Shown one piece after another: positions 12,378 to 22,332 of a DNA stretch of 64,000 bases (positions within the stretch are counted from its first letter, which is position 1; the number at the start of each line of letters is the position of its first letter). Source of the DNA: Nepenthes gracilis (lineage: Eukaryota; Streptophyta; Magnoliopsida; Caryophyllales; Nepenthaceae); NCBI GenBank assembly GCA_033239525.1, contig BSYO01000006.1, positions 14,337,319 through 14,401,318 of the forward strand, read 5' to 3'. The notes below the pieces were generated by a model that saw nothing but the letters and a program-made list of their open reading frames with translations, was not told the origin of the DNA and searched no databases. The position numbers and the translations under genes were made by a program.

Positions 12378-13850
12378 GGCAGGGTTTTAATGATATTTAA
12401 TGATATTTAACCGTAGCTCCCGTTATATGAAAGTTAATTGACATCAAAATGAAGCTTCCAGTATAATTTGTTTTCAAAAATATGTATCGACCTGTACCGA
12501 GAAAATTTCCATGTATGTTTCAAGTTAGCTGAAAGTGTATTGAGAAAAGCTGATTTCAAAAGGGGTTTTCGTTAAAGAGATGTTTCAAATATTATTCTAG
12601 GACCCAGGATCAAGCATGGCCCCGATAGGTTCTCCGACATGCCATAGGACTTTTCGGTGGTAATCGAGGATAACTCTGTCCATGGAGTTATTTATGGTCC
12701 GCGCTGCCCTCGGGGCATTACAGTCAGGTGAAAATTTCTATTACCGGCCTACCTTTGGGTGGCACACTATTCTGATCCCTCGAGAAGGGATACTTCTATT
12801 TCTGGTCTTAGATTGTGTGGAGTGAACACAATCTATCCTTGATTACTGGCCCCCTCTACTAGTAGGGCACGCTAGCAAGATTTGTATTGTTACATTATGT
12901 TAGCGCTTTGATTTCGATTCTCGATTTTCGTTATTGGCTATCAGATCGATTTGTTCATCGGTTACCGCATCGACTACGTTCATCATTACGATTTCTAGCT
13001 ACCGATTTCTATTTACCGAAAACTGATTACCGATCTCAATGGATGATTTCTGTTTACTGATTTCTAATTTCTGATTTATGAAGTATATTACTGTCAAAGT
13101 ATGATTTTTCTGTTTCCTGAATTACTTTACATTGCCAGTTACCCATTGCACTGTCTGAACCGTTCTGTTCTGCACCGTTACATAACTATTTTGCATCATG
13201 ATTTTTCTGCTCATGTGCATGTACCATGCTGGGCCTCGGCTCACTGTTTTAGTGTTTTCTCCTCCCTCCAGATGAGACAGTAGAGCTTTTGCCTGATGAA
13301 AAAGAGTAATCAGAGAAAGAAGCTTTTTTAAAGACTTTTGAGGACCATAGCACATTGGAGCTATTTTGGAGGAGCCCGTCGACGTAAAGGCCTAGCTGCA
13401 TATGATTTTTGTATACTAATCTTGTGATTTTTGATGTCTTAGAACATGTCGATTTTTGTATAGACAGCTCATGATGTGAATGATAGTAGAAGAGAAAATG
13501 CTATGCTTCTGTAGGTTCTTAGTTTACTTCTGCTATATACTCTGGATTTACTATGCAGGTCCTAGATGACATCTCATTATTAAACTGTTAGAGTTGTAAA
13601 TGTTTTTATAGATTTGTGCCATGGATGGCACATGTGATCCTGTGAATGTTTGTTGTAGGGATTGTGAATGATGGATAGTTGTGTGCTTGTTATGGATGAT
13701 TATATAGGATTGTATTTTTAGGTTTTCATCCAATTACAAAGGAGACTCTGGCAAAATTTTTACAGAAGTCTTGCCTTATGTTTAGACCGTTATTTGAGTT
13801 ATCTGTTTGACGGAAGTTTTTGATCATAAAAAAAAATCCGTTCCGTCACA
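12378..13850 (+). repeat. Element A 5' LTR, lacking its first ~867 bp
   Basis: Aligns with 19726-21179 of the 3' LTR, starting at 'ggcagggttttaatg' and ending 'ttccgtcaca'. The counterpart of 18859-19725, which holds U3, the presumed promoter and the splice-donor-like site, is absent. A 10-bp duplication (aatgatattt) near 12390 is unique to this copy. Hairpins tagattgtgt/acacaatcta (12809-12835) and ataactc/gagttat (12670-12691) are intact, as is the acceptor 'cctccctccag|atgag' (AG at 13270-13271). Confidence 0.9.
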
Positions 13851-13852
13851 AT

Positions 13853-13863
13853 TGGTATCAGAG
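13853..13863 (+). other. Primer-binding site, initiator-Met tRNA type
   Basis: tggtatcagag, two bases after the 5' LTR end. This is the usual plant LTR-retrotransposon PBS and fixes the 5' LTR boundary and orientation. Confidence 0.95.
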
Positions 13864-14083
13864 AATTGAGATGCCTTAGGAATTGATCGATCAAAAAGCG
13901 GAAGCATAGGTTTGAATCTCTGAATAGAACTCCTGTAGGAATAAGTAGAGGAAGCTAAGATAGTTAGGATCTTTAAGAGATTGGTTCTTAGGCTTGGTTA
14001 GAAATTCCTTAAAGTTATTGAATATTTCTTTCTTATTCATTGGATCCTTGTCCTTATATTCATGTTTTTGCCTTGATTATAGG

Positions 14084-15030
14084 ATGGCAAGTAGAAGAGG
14101 TGGGAGAAATGGTCGCGGTGGCATCAACACGCCTTATGATAGAGAGGCGGCCTACATCAATTTACTGGAGAGGATGACTAATGTAGTAGGGCATGTCGTG
14201 CAAAAGCACATGGTTGACACCCGAGCCAGCTCTGGCACCTCCTGGACCAACAACTTATGACAGGTTCATGGCTGAACGAGCACCGGGCTTCCTAGGAAAG
14301 CCTGATCCGACTGAGGCGGATGTATGAATGAAAAGAATGAAGAAGATATTTGATGTGCTTGGCTGCACTGACAAAGAAAAGGTTAAATTTGCTGCGTATA
14401 AATTAAAAGGTAAAGCGGATAGTTGGTGGGATATGTAGAAGCGGGCAATGGGAGTGCCTAATGAAGCTATCACCTGGGAGATGTTTGAGGAGGCATTTCT
14501 GGAAAAGTATTTTTTATCCAGTCTCCGAGATCAGAAAGAGCAAGAGTTTATGAGGCTAAGACAAGGGAGCATGACCGTCAAAGAATATGATGCCAAGTAC
14601 ACGGAGTTGTCTCGCTTTGCACCATTTTATGTGGAGGATGAACAGAGGAAAGATAAAAAGTTCCTCCAAGGGCTACGAGATGATATTAGAAAGTTGTTGT
14701 CCGTTTTGAAGTTCCAGACTTATGCCGAGATCTTGGACAAAGCAACGATCTACGAGGAGGCAGAGATAGAAAGATTTTATGCAAAGAGAACCGCTAGCCG
14801 AGCGAGAGTAAGTACTGGATCAGCTGCGGGGTCTTTTGGACCATTGAAGAGGACTAAAGCTGCTGACAAAGGAAAAAGTATTGTACCGGCTCAGTCAGTG
14901 ACAAGTACTAGCGTGTCGGCTGAAGACTGTGCCTTCTGTGGGAGGAAGCATCCGGAAGAAGAATGCTGTAGAAAGTCGGGAGCGTGTTTTAGATGTGGGT
15001 AGCAAGGCCACCTTCTCAATAACTGTCCAC
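14084..15030 (+). pseudogene. gag: Element A gag (capsid and zinc knuckle), broken
   Basis: I chose the ATG at 14084 (MASRRGGRNGRGG) because the following YINLLERMTNVV resembles the gag start of related elements; it lies 221 nt after the PBS. A frameshift near 14255 moves it to the main frame. The capsid core shows GKADSWW, FEEAFLEKYF, REQ-like DQKEQEF, YDAKYTELSRFAPF and FLQGLRDDIRKLL, the usual Ty3 gag block. The knuckle CFRCG.QGHLLNNC near 14985-15028 keeps C-C-H-C but has a TAG at 15000-15002. Further in-frame stops: TGA at 14325 and TAG at 14436. Gag would assemble the virus-like particle and bind element RNA. Confidence 0.88.
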
Positions 15031-15041
15031 TACCCCCAAGG

Positions 15042-15500
15042 ATGGAGGGAAAGAAGCCTGCTGTCTTGGCAAGGGCCTTCGCAGTGACTATTCAAGATCC
15101 AGAGGCATCTCCGAACGTAGTGGAAGGTATCCTTTCTATTTGTAGAGTTTCTGCATCCATATTATTTGACTCGGGGTCTACCCATTCCTTTATTTTCCCG
15201 CGATTTGCACGTTGTATCGTATCTGCCCCATGTGCTTTGGATTATGGATTATCTGTATGTACTCCCACCGGATATAATGTATCCGGAATGTATGATTGAG
15301 GTGAGTGGGAACCATCTGGTCGTGGATTTAGTGTTGTTGGACATGGGTGATTTTGATGTGATTCTTGGGATAGATTGGCTGGCCAAGTACCATGCCAGCA
15401 TTGACTGTTTCCTAAAGCTGATTTGTTTTAACATTCCTGGGATGGAGCCCTTTTACTTTCAAGGCATTAAGAAAAGGGGGTGCCTATGTTGATCTCTGCT
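15042..15500 (+). pseudogene. Element A aspartic protease, frameshifted
   Basis: ILFDSGSTHSFI (about 15157-15192) carries an intact D-S-G catalytic triplet of the retropepsin family, followed by VVDLVLLDMGDFDVILGIDW and LAKYHASIDC typical of chromovirus proteases. The frame changes near 15290 between the catalytic site and the VVDLVLL block, and changes back near 15485. The protease would cut the Gag-Pol precursor. Confidence 0.88.
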
Positions 15501-15559
15501 CTTCATGCCAAGTATTTGATGAGTAGTGGATGTAGAGCTTATTTGGCATATGCCCTGTA

Positions 15560-16380
15560 CAACCGGAGCCATAGTGCGCCGGCTAAGGACATCCTGGTTG
15601 TTTGTGACTTTGAGGATTTATTTCTAGGGGAGTTACCTGGATTCCCTCCACACCGGAAAATTGAGTTTGAAATTGTTGTTGTTCCTGGTGCTAGTCCGGT
15701 TTCTAAATCCCCTTATCATATTGCTCCAGCTGAACTGAAGCAGTTGAAGTTGCAACTACAGTAGCTGTTAGATAAGGGTTTTATCAGACTGAGCGTATCT
15801 CCCTGGGGTGCACTGGTGTTGTTTGTAAGGAAGAAAGACGGGTCTTTGCGCTTGTGTGTTGACTATCGTGAATTGAATAATGTCACGATTAAAAACAAAT
15901 ACCCTTTACCGCGCATTGATGATTTATTTGATCAGTTGCAAGGGTCGCGAGTGTTTTCAAAGATTGATTTGAGGTCTGGTTATTACCAGCTAAGGATCAA
16001 GCCGGAGGATGTAGCTAAAACAACTTTTCGGACACGTTATGGCCATTATGAATTTCTCGTTATGCCTTTTGGCCTCACAAATGCTCCAGCTGCTTTTTTG
16101 GATTTGATGAATAGAATTTTCCGGCCATACTTGGACAAATTTGTGGTGGTATTCATTGATGACATATTGATCTACTTAAAGGATCATGAGGAGCACGAAA
16201 TTCATTTGAGGAAGGTACTTCAGGTGCTCCGCGATGAGAAACTGTATGCCAAGCTGAGTAAGTGTGAGTTCTAGCTTGAAAGGGTGATGTTCTTGGGACA
16301 TGTAATTTCTGATTGTGGCATTGTTGTAGATCCCAAGAAAATAGAGGCTATTACAAGTTCATGGAGCGGACCAACCTCGT
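15560..16380 (+). pseudogene. Element A reverse transcriptase
   Basis: The linker FEDLFLGELPGFPPHRKIEF leads into RT. Motifs: [48 protein letters not shown] (first catalytic Asp), [12 protein letters not shown] and FIDDILIY (catalytic DD, near 16155-16175), then KLSKCEF. A TAG at 15762-15764 precedes the domain and a TAG at 16272-16274 follows KCEF, where the family normally has Trp. The frame breaks near 16380. The catalytic aspartates look intact. Confidence 0.92.
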
Positions 16381-16488
16381 GATCGAGGTTAGGAGCTTTC
16401 GGGTATGGCGGGATATTACAGCGCTTTGTAGAGAATTTCTCCAAGATTGCTATGCCTCGACTCTATTCTTTGAAGAAAGAGGCTAAGT

Positions 16489-16930
16489 TTGTGTGGACAA
16501 GAGTGTGATCTGAGCTTCCAGGAGCTAAAGGATCGTTTGACCACCGCTCCAGTGCTGATTATTCCAGAGGGTTCTGGAGGCTTTGAGGTGTACTGCGACG
16601 CTTCTAAGGCGGGTCTAGGATGTGTGTTGATGCAGCACGGTAAAGTGGTGGCATATGGATCTAGACAATTGAAGGTGCAAGAGAAAAATTATCATACCCA
16701 TGACCTTGAACTTGCTGCTGTGATGTTTGCATTGAAGATTTAGAGACATTATCTATATGGCGAGAAGTTCCTCGTGTATTCCGATCATAAGAGTTTGAAG
16801 TACTTATTTTTGCAAAAGGAACTTAATATGAGGCAAAGGAGATGGCTGGACTTCTTAAAGGATTATGATTGTGAAATACAATACAAGCCGGGAAAAGCCA
16901 ATGTGGTAGCAGATGCTTTGAGTCGCTGAT
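16489..16930 (+). pseudogene. Element A RNase H domain
   Basis: Begins with [18 protein letters not shown], then [17 protein letters not shown], then (after a TAG at 16741-16743 where Trp is usual) [13 protein letters not shown] and [19 protein letters not shown], closing ADALSR. D (CDAS), E (DLEL) and D (YSDHKSL) of the RNase H active site are all visible. It removes the RNA strand during reverse transcription. Confidence 0.9.
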
Positions 16931-17198
16931 CAGGCTACGTGGCGCACCTACAGGTCAGACAGATGGAGAGTTAGATTATTTGAAGCAGTGCGATATCCAA
17001 CGCTATGCAAAGGTGATAGGATGCTCCTATCGTATTTCCAGGTCAGGTAGGTAGTTGGTGAAGTCAAGGAGAAACAGTGAATGATTTTCCTCATGGATAT
17101 TGTTAATGGACGAGTAAGGAGTCTCGGGCTGATTTTAACATCCGGGCTGATGGTGTGTTGAGATTTAGAGATCGATTATGTGTACCGGATGATAAAGG

Positions 17199-18286
17199 TT
17201 GAAGGAGAAAATCTTGAAGGAGGCTCACCGGTCTCGCAGATACAATCCACCGGGAACGAATAAAATGTATCAGGATCTGAAAAAGACTTTCTGGTGGAGA
17301 AACATGAAGAGGGATATCATGGGCCATGTGGAGAAATGCCTAGTGTGTCAGCAATTGAAGGCCGAGAGGAAGAAGCCTTCTGGACTTTTACAACCAATGC
17401 CCAGCCCGAGCTGAAAATGGGAGGACATTGCTATGGATTTTGTATTAGGGTTGCCGAGGACTCCTAGGAATCATGACGCCGTGTGGGTTATAGTTGATCG
17501 GCTGACGAAATCAGCCCACTTTTTGGCAATCAGGATGACCTATTCGCACGATAGATTGGCCCAGTTGTACATGAATGAGATCGTGAGGCTTCATGGAGTT
17601 CCTACCTCTATAGTGTCAGATAGAGATCCACGCTTTGTCTCGAGGTTTCTGGAGAGCTTGCATAAGGAGTTAGGGATAGAATTGAAGTTCAGTACCGCGT
17701 ATCACCCCCAGACCGATGGCCAATCTGAACGTACCATTCAGATTCTCGAGGACATGTTGAGGGCTTCTGTTTTGGAGATGGGAGGAACTTGAGATACTCA
17801 TCTGGCACTAGCTGAATTCACTTATAATAACAGCTACCAAGCTAGTATCGACATGGCACCGTGTGAGGCGCTGTATGGGAGAAAGTGTAGGTCACCTATT
17901 CATTGGGAGGAAACTGGAGACAAAAGAATTTTGGGCCCTGAGATTGTGAAAGAAACAGCAGAGAAGATTAAGGTGATTCACGATAATTTGAAGGTTGCTC
18001 AGAGCCGACAGAAGAGTTATACGAACAAGCGGAGGATAGAGCTGAGTTTTGAGATAGGAGATCTTGTGTTTCTAAAGGTCTCACCGTCAAAGGGCACATT
18101 CCAGTTTGGAGTAAATGGGAAGTTGAAACCCCAGTTCATTGGCCCTTTTGAGATTCTGGAAAAGGTCAGGGAGGTAGCCTACAGGTTGGCGTTATCACCG
18201 ACTCTTGCGGGCGTACACGATATATTTCATGTATCGATGCTTCGGAAGTACATCCATAATCCAGCACTTGTGATTGTCTACGGGAC
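17199..18286 (+). pseudogene. Element A integrase
   Basis: Zinc-binding part: EAHRSRRYNPPGTNKMYQDL and CLVCQQLKAERK. The second His usually seen in H-x3-H appears replaced (NPPG where HPG is typical). Core: MDFVLGLP (Asp), IVSDRDPRF (Asp) and HPQTDGQSERTIQ (Glu), so the D,D,E triad is intact. The C-terminal part has LKPQFIGPFEIL and HDIFHVSMLRKYIHNPA. Stops: TGA at 17412-17414 and TGA at 17790-17792, both where Trp is typical. A LINE fragment interrupts after 18286. Confidence 0.92.
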
Positions 18287-18602
18287 AAGTATCCCGTAGT
18301 TGTCCCGTAGTCAATCACATGCGCTGGATCGTGGATCTTTTGATTCAGGGTGGTGTTGAGCGAAGTGGCTAGATGATGCTGATAAGGAGATTTCTTCTCT
18401 CACCCTAGCCGATGGGATTTTATCTATACAAGGATTGAATATTATTGTACCCTTACTTTTTAATGATTATTGTCATGGGTATAGGGGTCACCCCTGTTTC
18501 TATGTTTCTTCACCCTTGTCGGCAAAACACTGGGTTTAAGAACATAGGTTTTGTGTACAGTTACTTTAAACTTTAATGCAATTAATTACTTACCAAAAAA
18601 AA
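18287..18602 (+). mobile_element. 5'-truncated LINE tail with an inverted target copy at its 5' end
   Basis: Flanked by a 17-bp duplication: gtgattgtctacgggac (18270-18286) and gtgattgactacgggac (18603-18619). It ends 'gcaattaattacttacc' plus poly(A), the same tail as the LINEs at 659 and 61056, and shares 'tcggcaaaacac' upstream. The first ~50 nt are not LINE: 18302-18334 is an inverted copy of the neighbouring target (18254-18286). Confidence 0.85.
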
Positions 18603-18619
18603 GTGATTGACTACGGGAC

Positions 18620-18815
18620 TTTGTCCATTGATAAGGACTTGTCCTACATTGAGAAGCCACTGCAAATTTTAGACCGGAAGGATCAAAGGTTGTGAACGAA
18701 GTCTATCCCCCTGGTGAAAGTGCTTTGGAGAAATCATTCACCGAAGGAAGCCACTTGGGAGCGTGAAGAGGAGATCCGAGATAAGTATCCTCACTTGTTC
18801 CCTTGAGGTACGTAC
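18620..18815 (+). pseudogene. Element A chromodomain tail
   Basis: Reads LSIDKDLSYIEKPLQILDRK, then LVKVLWRNHSPKEATWEREE with EIRDKYPHLF, the chromodomain carried at the integrase C-terminus of chromoviruses. Such domains bind histone marks and steer integration to heterochromatin, which fits the nested context. It is separated from the integrase by the LINE fragment and has a stop after DRKDQRL. Confidence 0.88.
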
Positions 18816-18845
18816 TTTACTCAATTTCAAGGATGAAATTTCTTT

Positions 18846-18858
18846 AAGTGGGGGAGAA
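18846..18858 (+). other. Polypurine tract of element A
   Basis: aagtgggggagaa directly before the 3' LTR start (tgtgaggacccg at 18859), preceded by the family-typical 'ttcaaggatgaaatttc'. It primes plus-strand DNA synthesis. Confidence 0.92.
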
Positions 18859-19176
18859 TGTGAGGACCCGAAACCAAAAACGTAATAACTAGATGTGATT
18901 AAGGTGATTAATATTAGTAAGAGGCTATACATGTAGTGAAAAAGTGGTAGTTAAAAGTGAAAAGTTGGAAAATGCCCAGATTCAGCAAGCAGCCAAGTGG
19001 CGCTTGCTGTGGGCTCGAGCCCTCCTGTCGGGCGGAAAAACCAGTGGCGTTCACGAATCCCTCTGCCCGCTGGCCACTCGATTCGACCTATCGGGCAGAA
19101 AAACCAGTGCCGTTTCGAATCCCGGCCGCTCGAGCTGAGCTTGAGCGGCCGGGTGTCGAAAGTCTAGGGCTCGCTG

Positions 19177-19201
19177 GCCGCTCGAGCAGAGCTCGAGCGG
19201 C
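19177..19201 (+). promoter_or_regulatory. GC-rich inverted repeat upstream of the LTR promoter
   Basis: Perfect 11-bp arms gccgctcgagc/gctcgagcggc with a 3-bp loop, next to the TATA-like sequence of the A 3' LTR. A similar ccgctcgagc/gctcgagcgg pair is at 29681-29703 in F. CTCGAG-type blocks lie at the same place in A2, G, H, J and L. Confidence 0.6.
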
Positions 19202-19369
19202 AGGCGCAATATGAAAACACGATCAGACTTCGCTCCTCTCATTTTTGCACGATTTTAGGGTTTTAGAGAGAGAGGGAGCGCCGACCTTAGAGAGAGAAGA
19301 TTGGAGAACGAAACCCGGGAGCCCGAATCCATCCGTGAGCCATTTATAAAGGTGAAAGCCCGCGACAAT

Positions 19370-20599
19370 GCAAGTGTACCTCAGGCGTCATTTTGCATTT
19401 TTACCGTTTTTCTTGCTTTAAAGTTCATGAAAATGTTGTAAAAATAATGTTGAAGCATGTTTTCTTCGATTAATCGGTTAGATTTCATGTTTGTTCATGT
19501 TTATTGAAGTATTTGGCTCCGATTTCATGCATGAATTTGTGTTATGTGTTTATTTTGACATTGAAAGAACATGGCCAAACCCTAACTCGAAATTTTGGGG
19601 ATTTATGGTTTAAATGCATGATTAAGTATATATATTTGGATTTATGGCTTTGATTTCATGAAATAAGACTTGTTTAGAGACCGATTTGTGTCTGGAAGTT
19701 TTGGCGAAGCACTAAGTATGGAAATGGCAGGGTTTTAATGATATTTAACCGTAGCTCCTGTTATATGAAAGTTAATTGACATCAAAATGAAGCTTCCAGT
19801 ATAATTTGTTTTTGAAAATATGTACCGACCTGTACCGAGAAAATTGCCATGTATGTTTCAAGTTAGCTGAAAGTGTATTGAGAAAAGCTGATTTCAAAAG
19901 GGGTTTTCGTTAAAGAGATGTTTCCGTTACAATTATTCTAGGACCTGGGACTGACTACAATCCAGATAGGTTCTCCGGCATGCCTTAGGACTTTCCAGTG
20001 GTAATCGAGGATAACTCTGTCCATGGAGTTATTTATGGTCCGCCCTGCCCTCGGGGCGTTACGATCAGGAGGAAATTTCTGTTACCGGCCTACCTTCGGG
20101 TGGCACACTGTTTTGATCCCTCGAGATGCGATACTTCTATTTCTGGCCTTGGATTGTGTGGAGTGAACACAATCTATCCTTGATCACTGGCCCCCACTGC
20201 TAGTAGGGCACGCTAGCAAGATCTGTATTGTTCTGTTATGTTAACTGCTTTTCGATTTCTGATTACTGATTTCCGTTATTGGCTCGCATCTTGATTTCCG
20301 TTATCGTTACAATCATCGACTATTCATCGCTATTCGATTTGCGGCTACCGATTTTGTTTTTCGAGTCGCGATTACCGATCTCAAGTGGATGATTTGCCAT
20401 CGATTTCTGATTTTTGATTTCTGATTTATGAAGTATATAACTGTCAAAGTATGATTTTTCTATGTCCTGAATTATTTTCTGTCTGAACCGTTCTGTTCAC
20501 CCCCGTTACATAACTATTCTGCATCATGATTTTTCTGCTCATGTGCATGAGCCTTGTTGGGCCTTGGCTCACTATTTTAGTGTTTTCTTTCCCCTCCAG
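19370..20599 (+). other. Predicted LTR leader intron, element A 3' LTR
   Basis: Donor GCAAGTGTAC at 19370 (upstream bases aat rather than cag), acceptor cccctccag|atgag at 20599, branch-like CTCAC whose A is 28 nt before the AG. Length 1230 nt. Homologous to 22912-24179 (minus), whose donor is CAG|GCAAGTGTAC. Confidence 0.5.
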
Positions 20600-21179
20600 A
20601 TGAGACAGTAGAGCTTTTGCCTGACGAAAAAGAGTAATCAGAGAGAGAAGCTTTTTTGAAGACTTTTGAGGACCATAGCACATTGGAGCAATTTTGGAGG
20701 AGCCTGTCGACGTAAAGGCCTAGCTTCATATGATTTTTGTATACTGATCTTGTGATTTTTGATGTCTTAGAACGTGCCGATTTTTGTATAGACAGCGCAT
20801 GATGTGAATGATAGTAGAAGAGAAAATGCTATACTTCTGCAGGTTCGTAGTTTACTTCCGCTATATACTCTGAATTTACTATGCAGGTCCTAGATGACAT
20901 CTCGTTATTAAACTGTTAGAGTAGTAAATGTTTTTATGGATTTGTGCCATGGACGGCACATGTGATCCTGTGAATGTTTGTTGTAGAAATTGTGAATGAT
21001 GGATAGTTGTGTGCTTGTTATGGATGATTATACAAGATTGTATTTTTGGGTTTTCATCAAGTTACAAAGGAGACTCTACCGAAATTTCTGCAAAAGTCTT
21101 GCCTTATGTTTAGACCGTTAATTGAGTTATCTGTTTGACGGAAGCTTTTGAGGACAAAAAAAAAATCTGTTCCGTCACA

Positions 21180-21890
21180 TAAACAAAGTAGAATCATACA
21201 AAAATTTCCAAATTTCTCTGGTGAATATTGTCAGGCACGAGTTTACGGTCCCATATGTACAAAATCGGATAAAACTTTAAAATTTGGACACCAAATCAGC
21301 AAATAAACATATTCAAGACATGGATTTTTATTATTTAAAGCCAAATCATATATAAAACTCAAAATAGTCGGTTAAACGAGGTCCGAGTGTAGGTTACGGT
21401 TTCGGTAAACATAATTTCATATAAAACTACCAAATTGGATATCCAATTGATAAATCAACATATACAAGGTATAGGTAATGATATTCTAGAGCAAATTTAT
21501 GTAAAAGTCCCAAAAATCGGAGGGTGAAGACATTTGGGCATGGGGTTAGGGTTTCAAGATGAACAAAATCACGCAAAAATAATGAATCAGACAGCAAATT
21601 CATAAATTTCGGTGCTCAAATTATGGGTTTCACAAAATATGGGCATGGGTCGTGTATCAGGATAATAACACTCAATGGGGATCGATCAAAAATTAAAAAG
21701 GGAGAATACAAAGGGTACGGGTACACTTGTCTCGATCCGATCTATCACTTCTCTAATTAGCTCGAAGTCGAAATCAGACTCAGGGAACTCGGTTCCCTCC
21801 TTCTCTCTCAATTCCTCGGCCCTCTCTCCTCTTCTTTCCCCCTCTTTTTCTTCCTGAAACTCCCTACTTCCATCACTTCTTCTTCTTATG

Positions 21891-21941
<51 letters not shown>

Positions 21942-22196
21942 GGAATAAAAGCAAAGAAATAAATATATAATAATAATAATAATAATTATTATTATTATTA
22001 TATATTTATTCATTTTCTTTTATTCCAAAACCTAATTCGATATTCGGGTGACAGTATGGACATATTTTCGGTGCTAACCTAACTAATCCTAACATCTATC
22101 AAAAATTTATAATTTTTATTTAATTTTTATCATACCTAAATTAACGAAAATAATAAATAATCCTCATTAAATCGGATAAAAATGTGGGATATTACA
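21180..22196 (-). repeat. Element B 3' LTR, right part
   Basis: Continues B's LTR after element A: 'aacaaagtagaatcat' matches 43677, and the piece ends gggatattaca at 22196, matching gatattaca at 44627. The donor-like motif reads GAG|ACAAGT in sense at 21730, with A where G is expected at +1. A TAA/TTA microsatellite lies at 21889-22005. Confidence 0.88.
21889..22005. repeat. (TAA)n and (TTA)n microsatellite
   Basis: ATAATAATA repeats to about 21942, then, after a short spacer, TAATAATAATTATTATTATTA, which could fold on itself. A shorter version occurs at 44372-44409 in B's other LTR. Confidence 0.92.
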
Positions 22197-22332
22197 TTCT
22201 CTCCCACTTATAAAAATTTCGTCCTTGAAATTTAATGAACCTCAAAATTCTACAATCAGGGGTAATCCTCACTGATTTCTCTCTTACGTTCCCAACACAC
22301 CTCCTTGATGAGATGATTTTTGTTAAAGAACC
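22197..22332 (-). mobile_element. Element B interior, 3' end with polypurine tract
   Basis: In sense this reads '...ggacgaaatttttataagtg' followed by 'ggagagaa' and then the LTR, the polypurine-tract neighbourhood shared with A (18840), K (48470) and J (53840). The coding part is too decayed to name. Interrupted at 22333 by solo LTR A2. Confidence 0.8.

Larger units (their letters stand above)
12378..21179 (+). mobile_element. Chromovirus element A, gag-pol with chromodomain, 5'-truncated
   Basis: Best-preserved element: truncated 5' LTR (12378-13850), PBS (13853-13863), gag, protease, RT, RNase H, integrase and chromodomain, then polypurine tract and full 3' LTR (18859-21179). Domain order and the C-terminal chromodomain place it in the plant chromovirus group, probably Tekay-like given LTR length. 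It sits inside B's 3' LTR. Eight premature stops and about four frameshifts make it dead, and a 5'-truncated LINE lies in its integrase/chromodomain junction. The LTRs are nearly identical by eye, so it is probably the youngest full insertion here. Confidence 0.9.
18859..21179 (+). repeat. Element A 3' LTR (2321 bp)
   Basis: Runs TGTGAGGACCCG...TTCCGTCACA. In order: a perfect 11-bp GC-rich inverted repeat around CTCGAG (19177-19187/19191-19201), a weak TATA-like aatatgaaaa (19208), donor-like GCAAGT (19370), ataactc/gagttat hairpin (about 20010-20031), tagattgtgt/acacaatcta stem (about 20150-20176), branch-like CTCAC (20568-20572), pyrimidine tract and CAG|ATGAG (AG 20598-20599). After 21179, B's LTR resumes. 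Confidence 0.93.

Noticed and set aside
13853..13863. tRNA-like match
   Set aside because: Only the 11-base primer-binding complement of initiator-Met tRNA is present; there is no cloverleaf.
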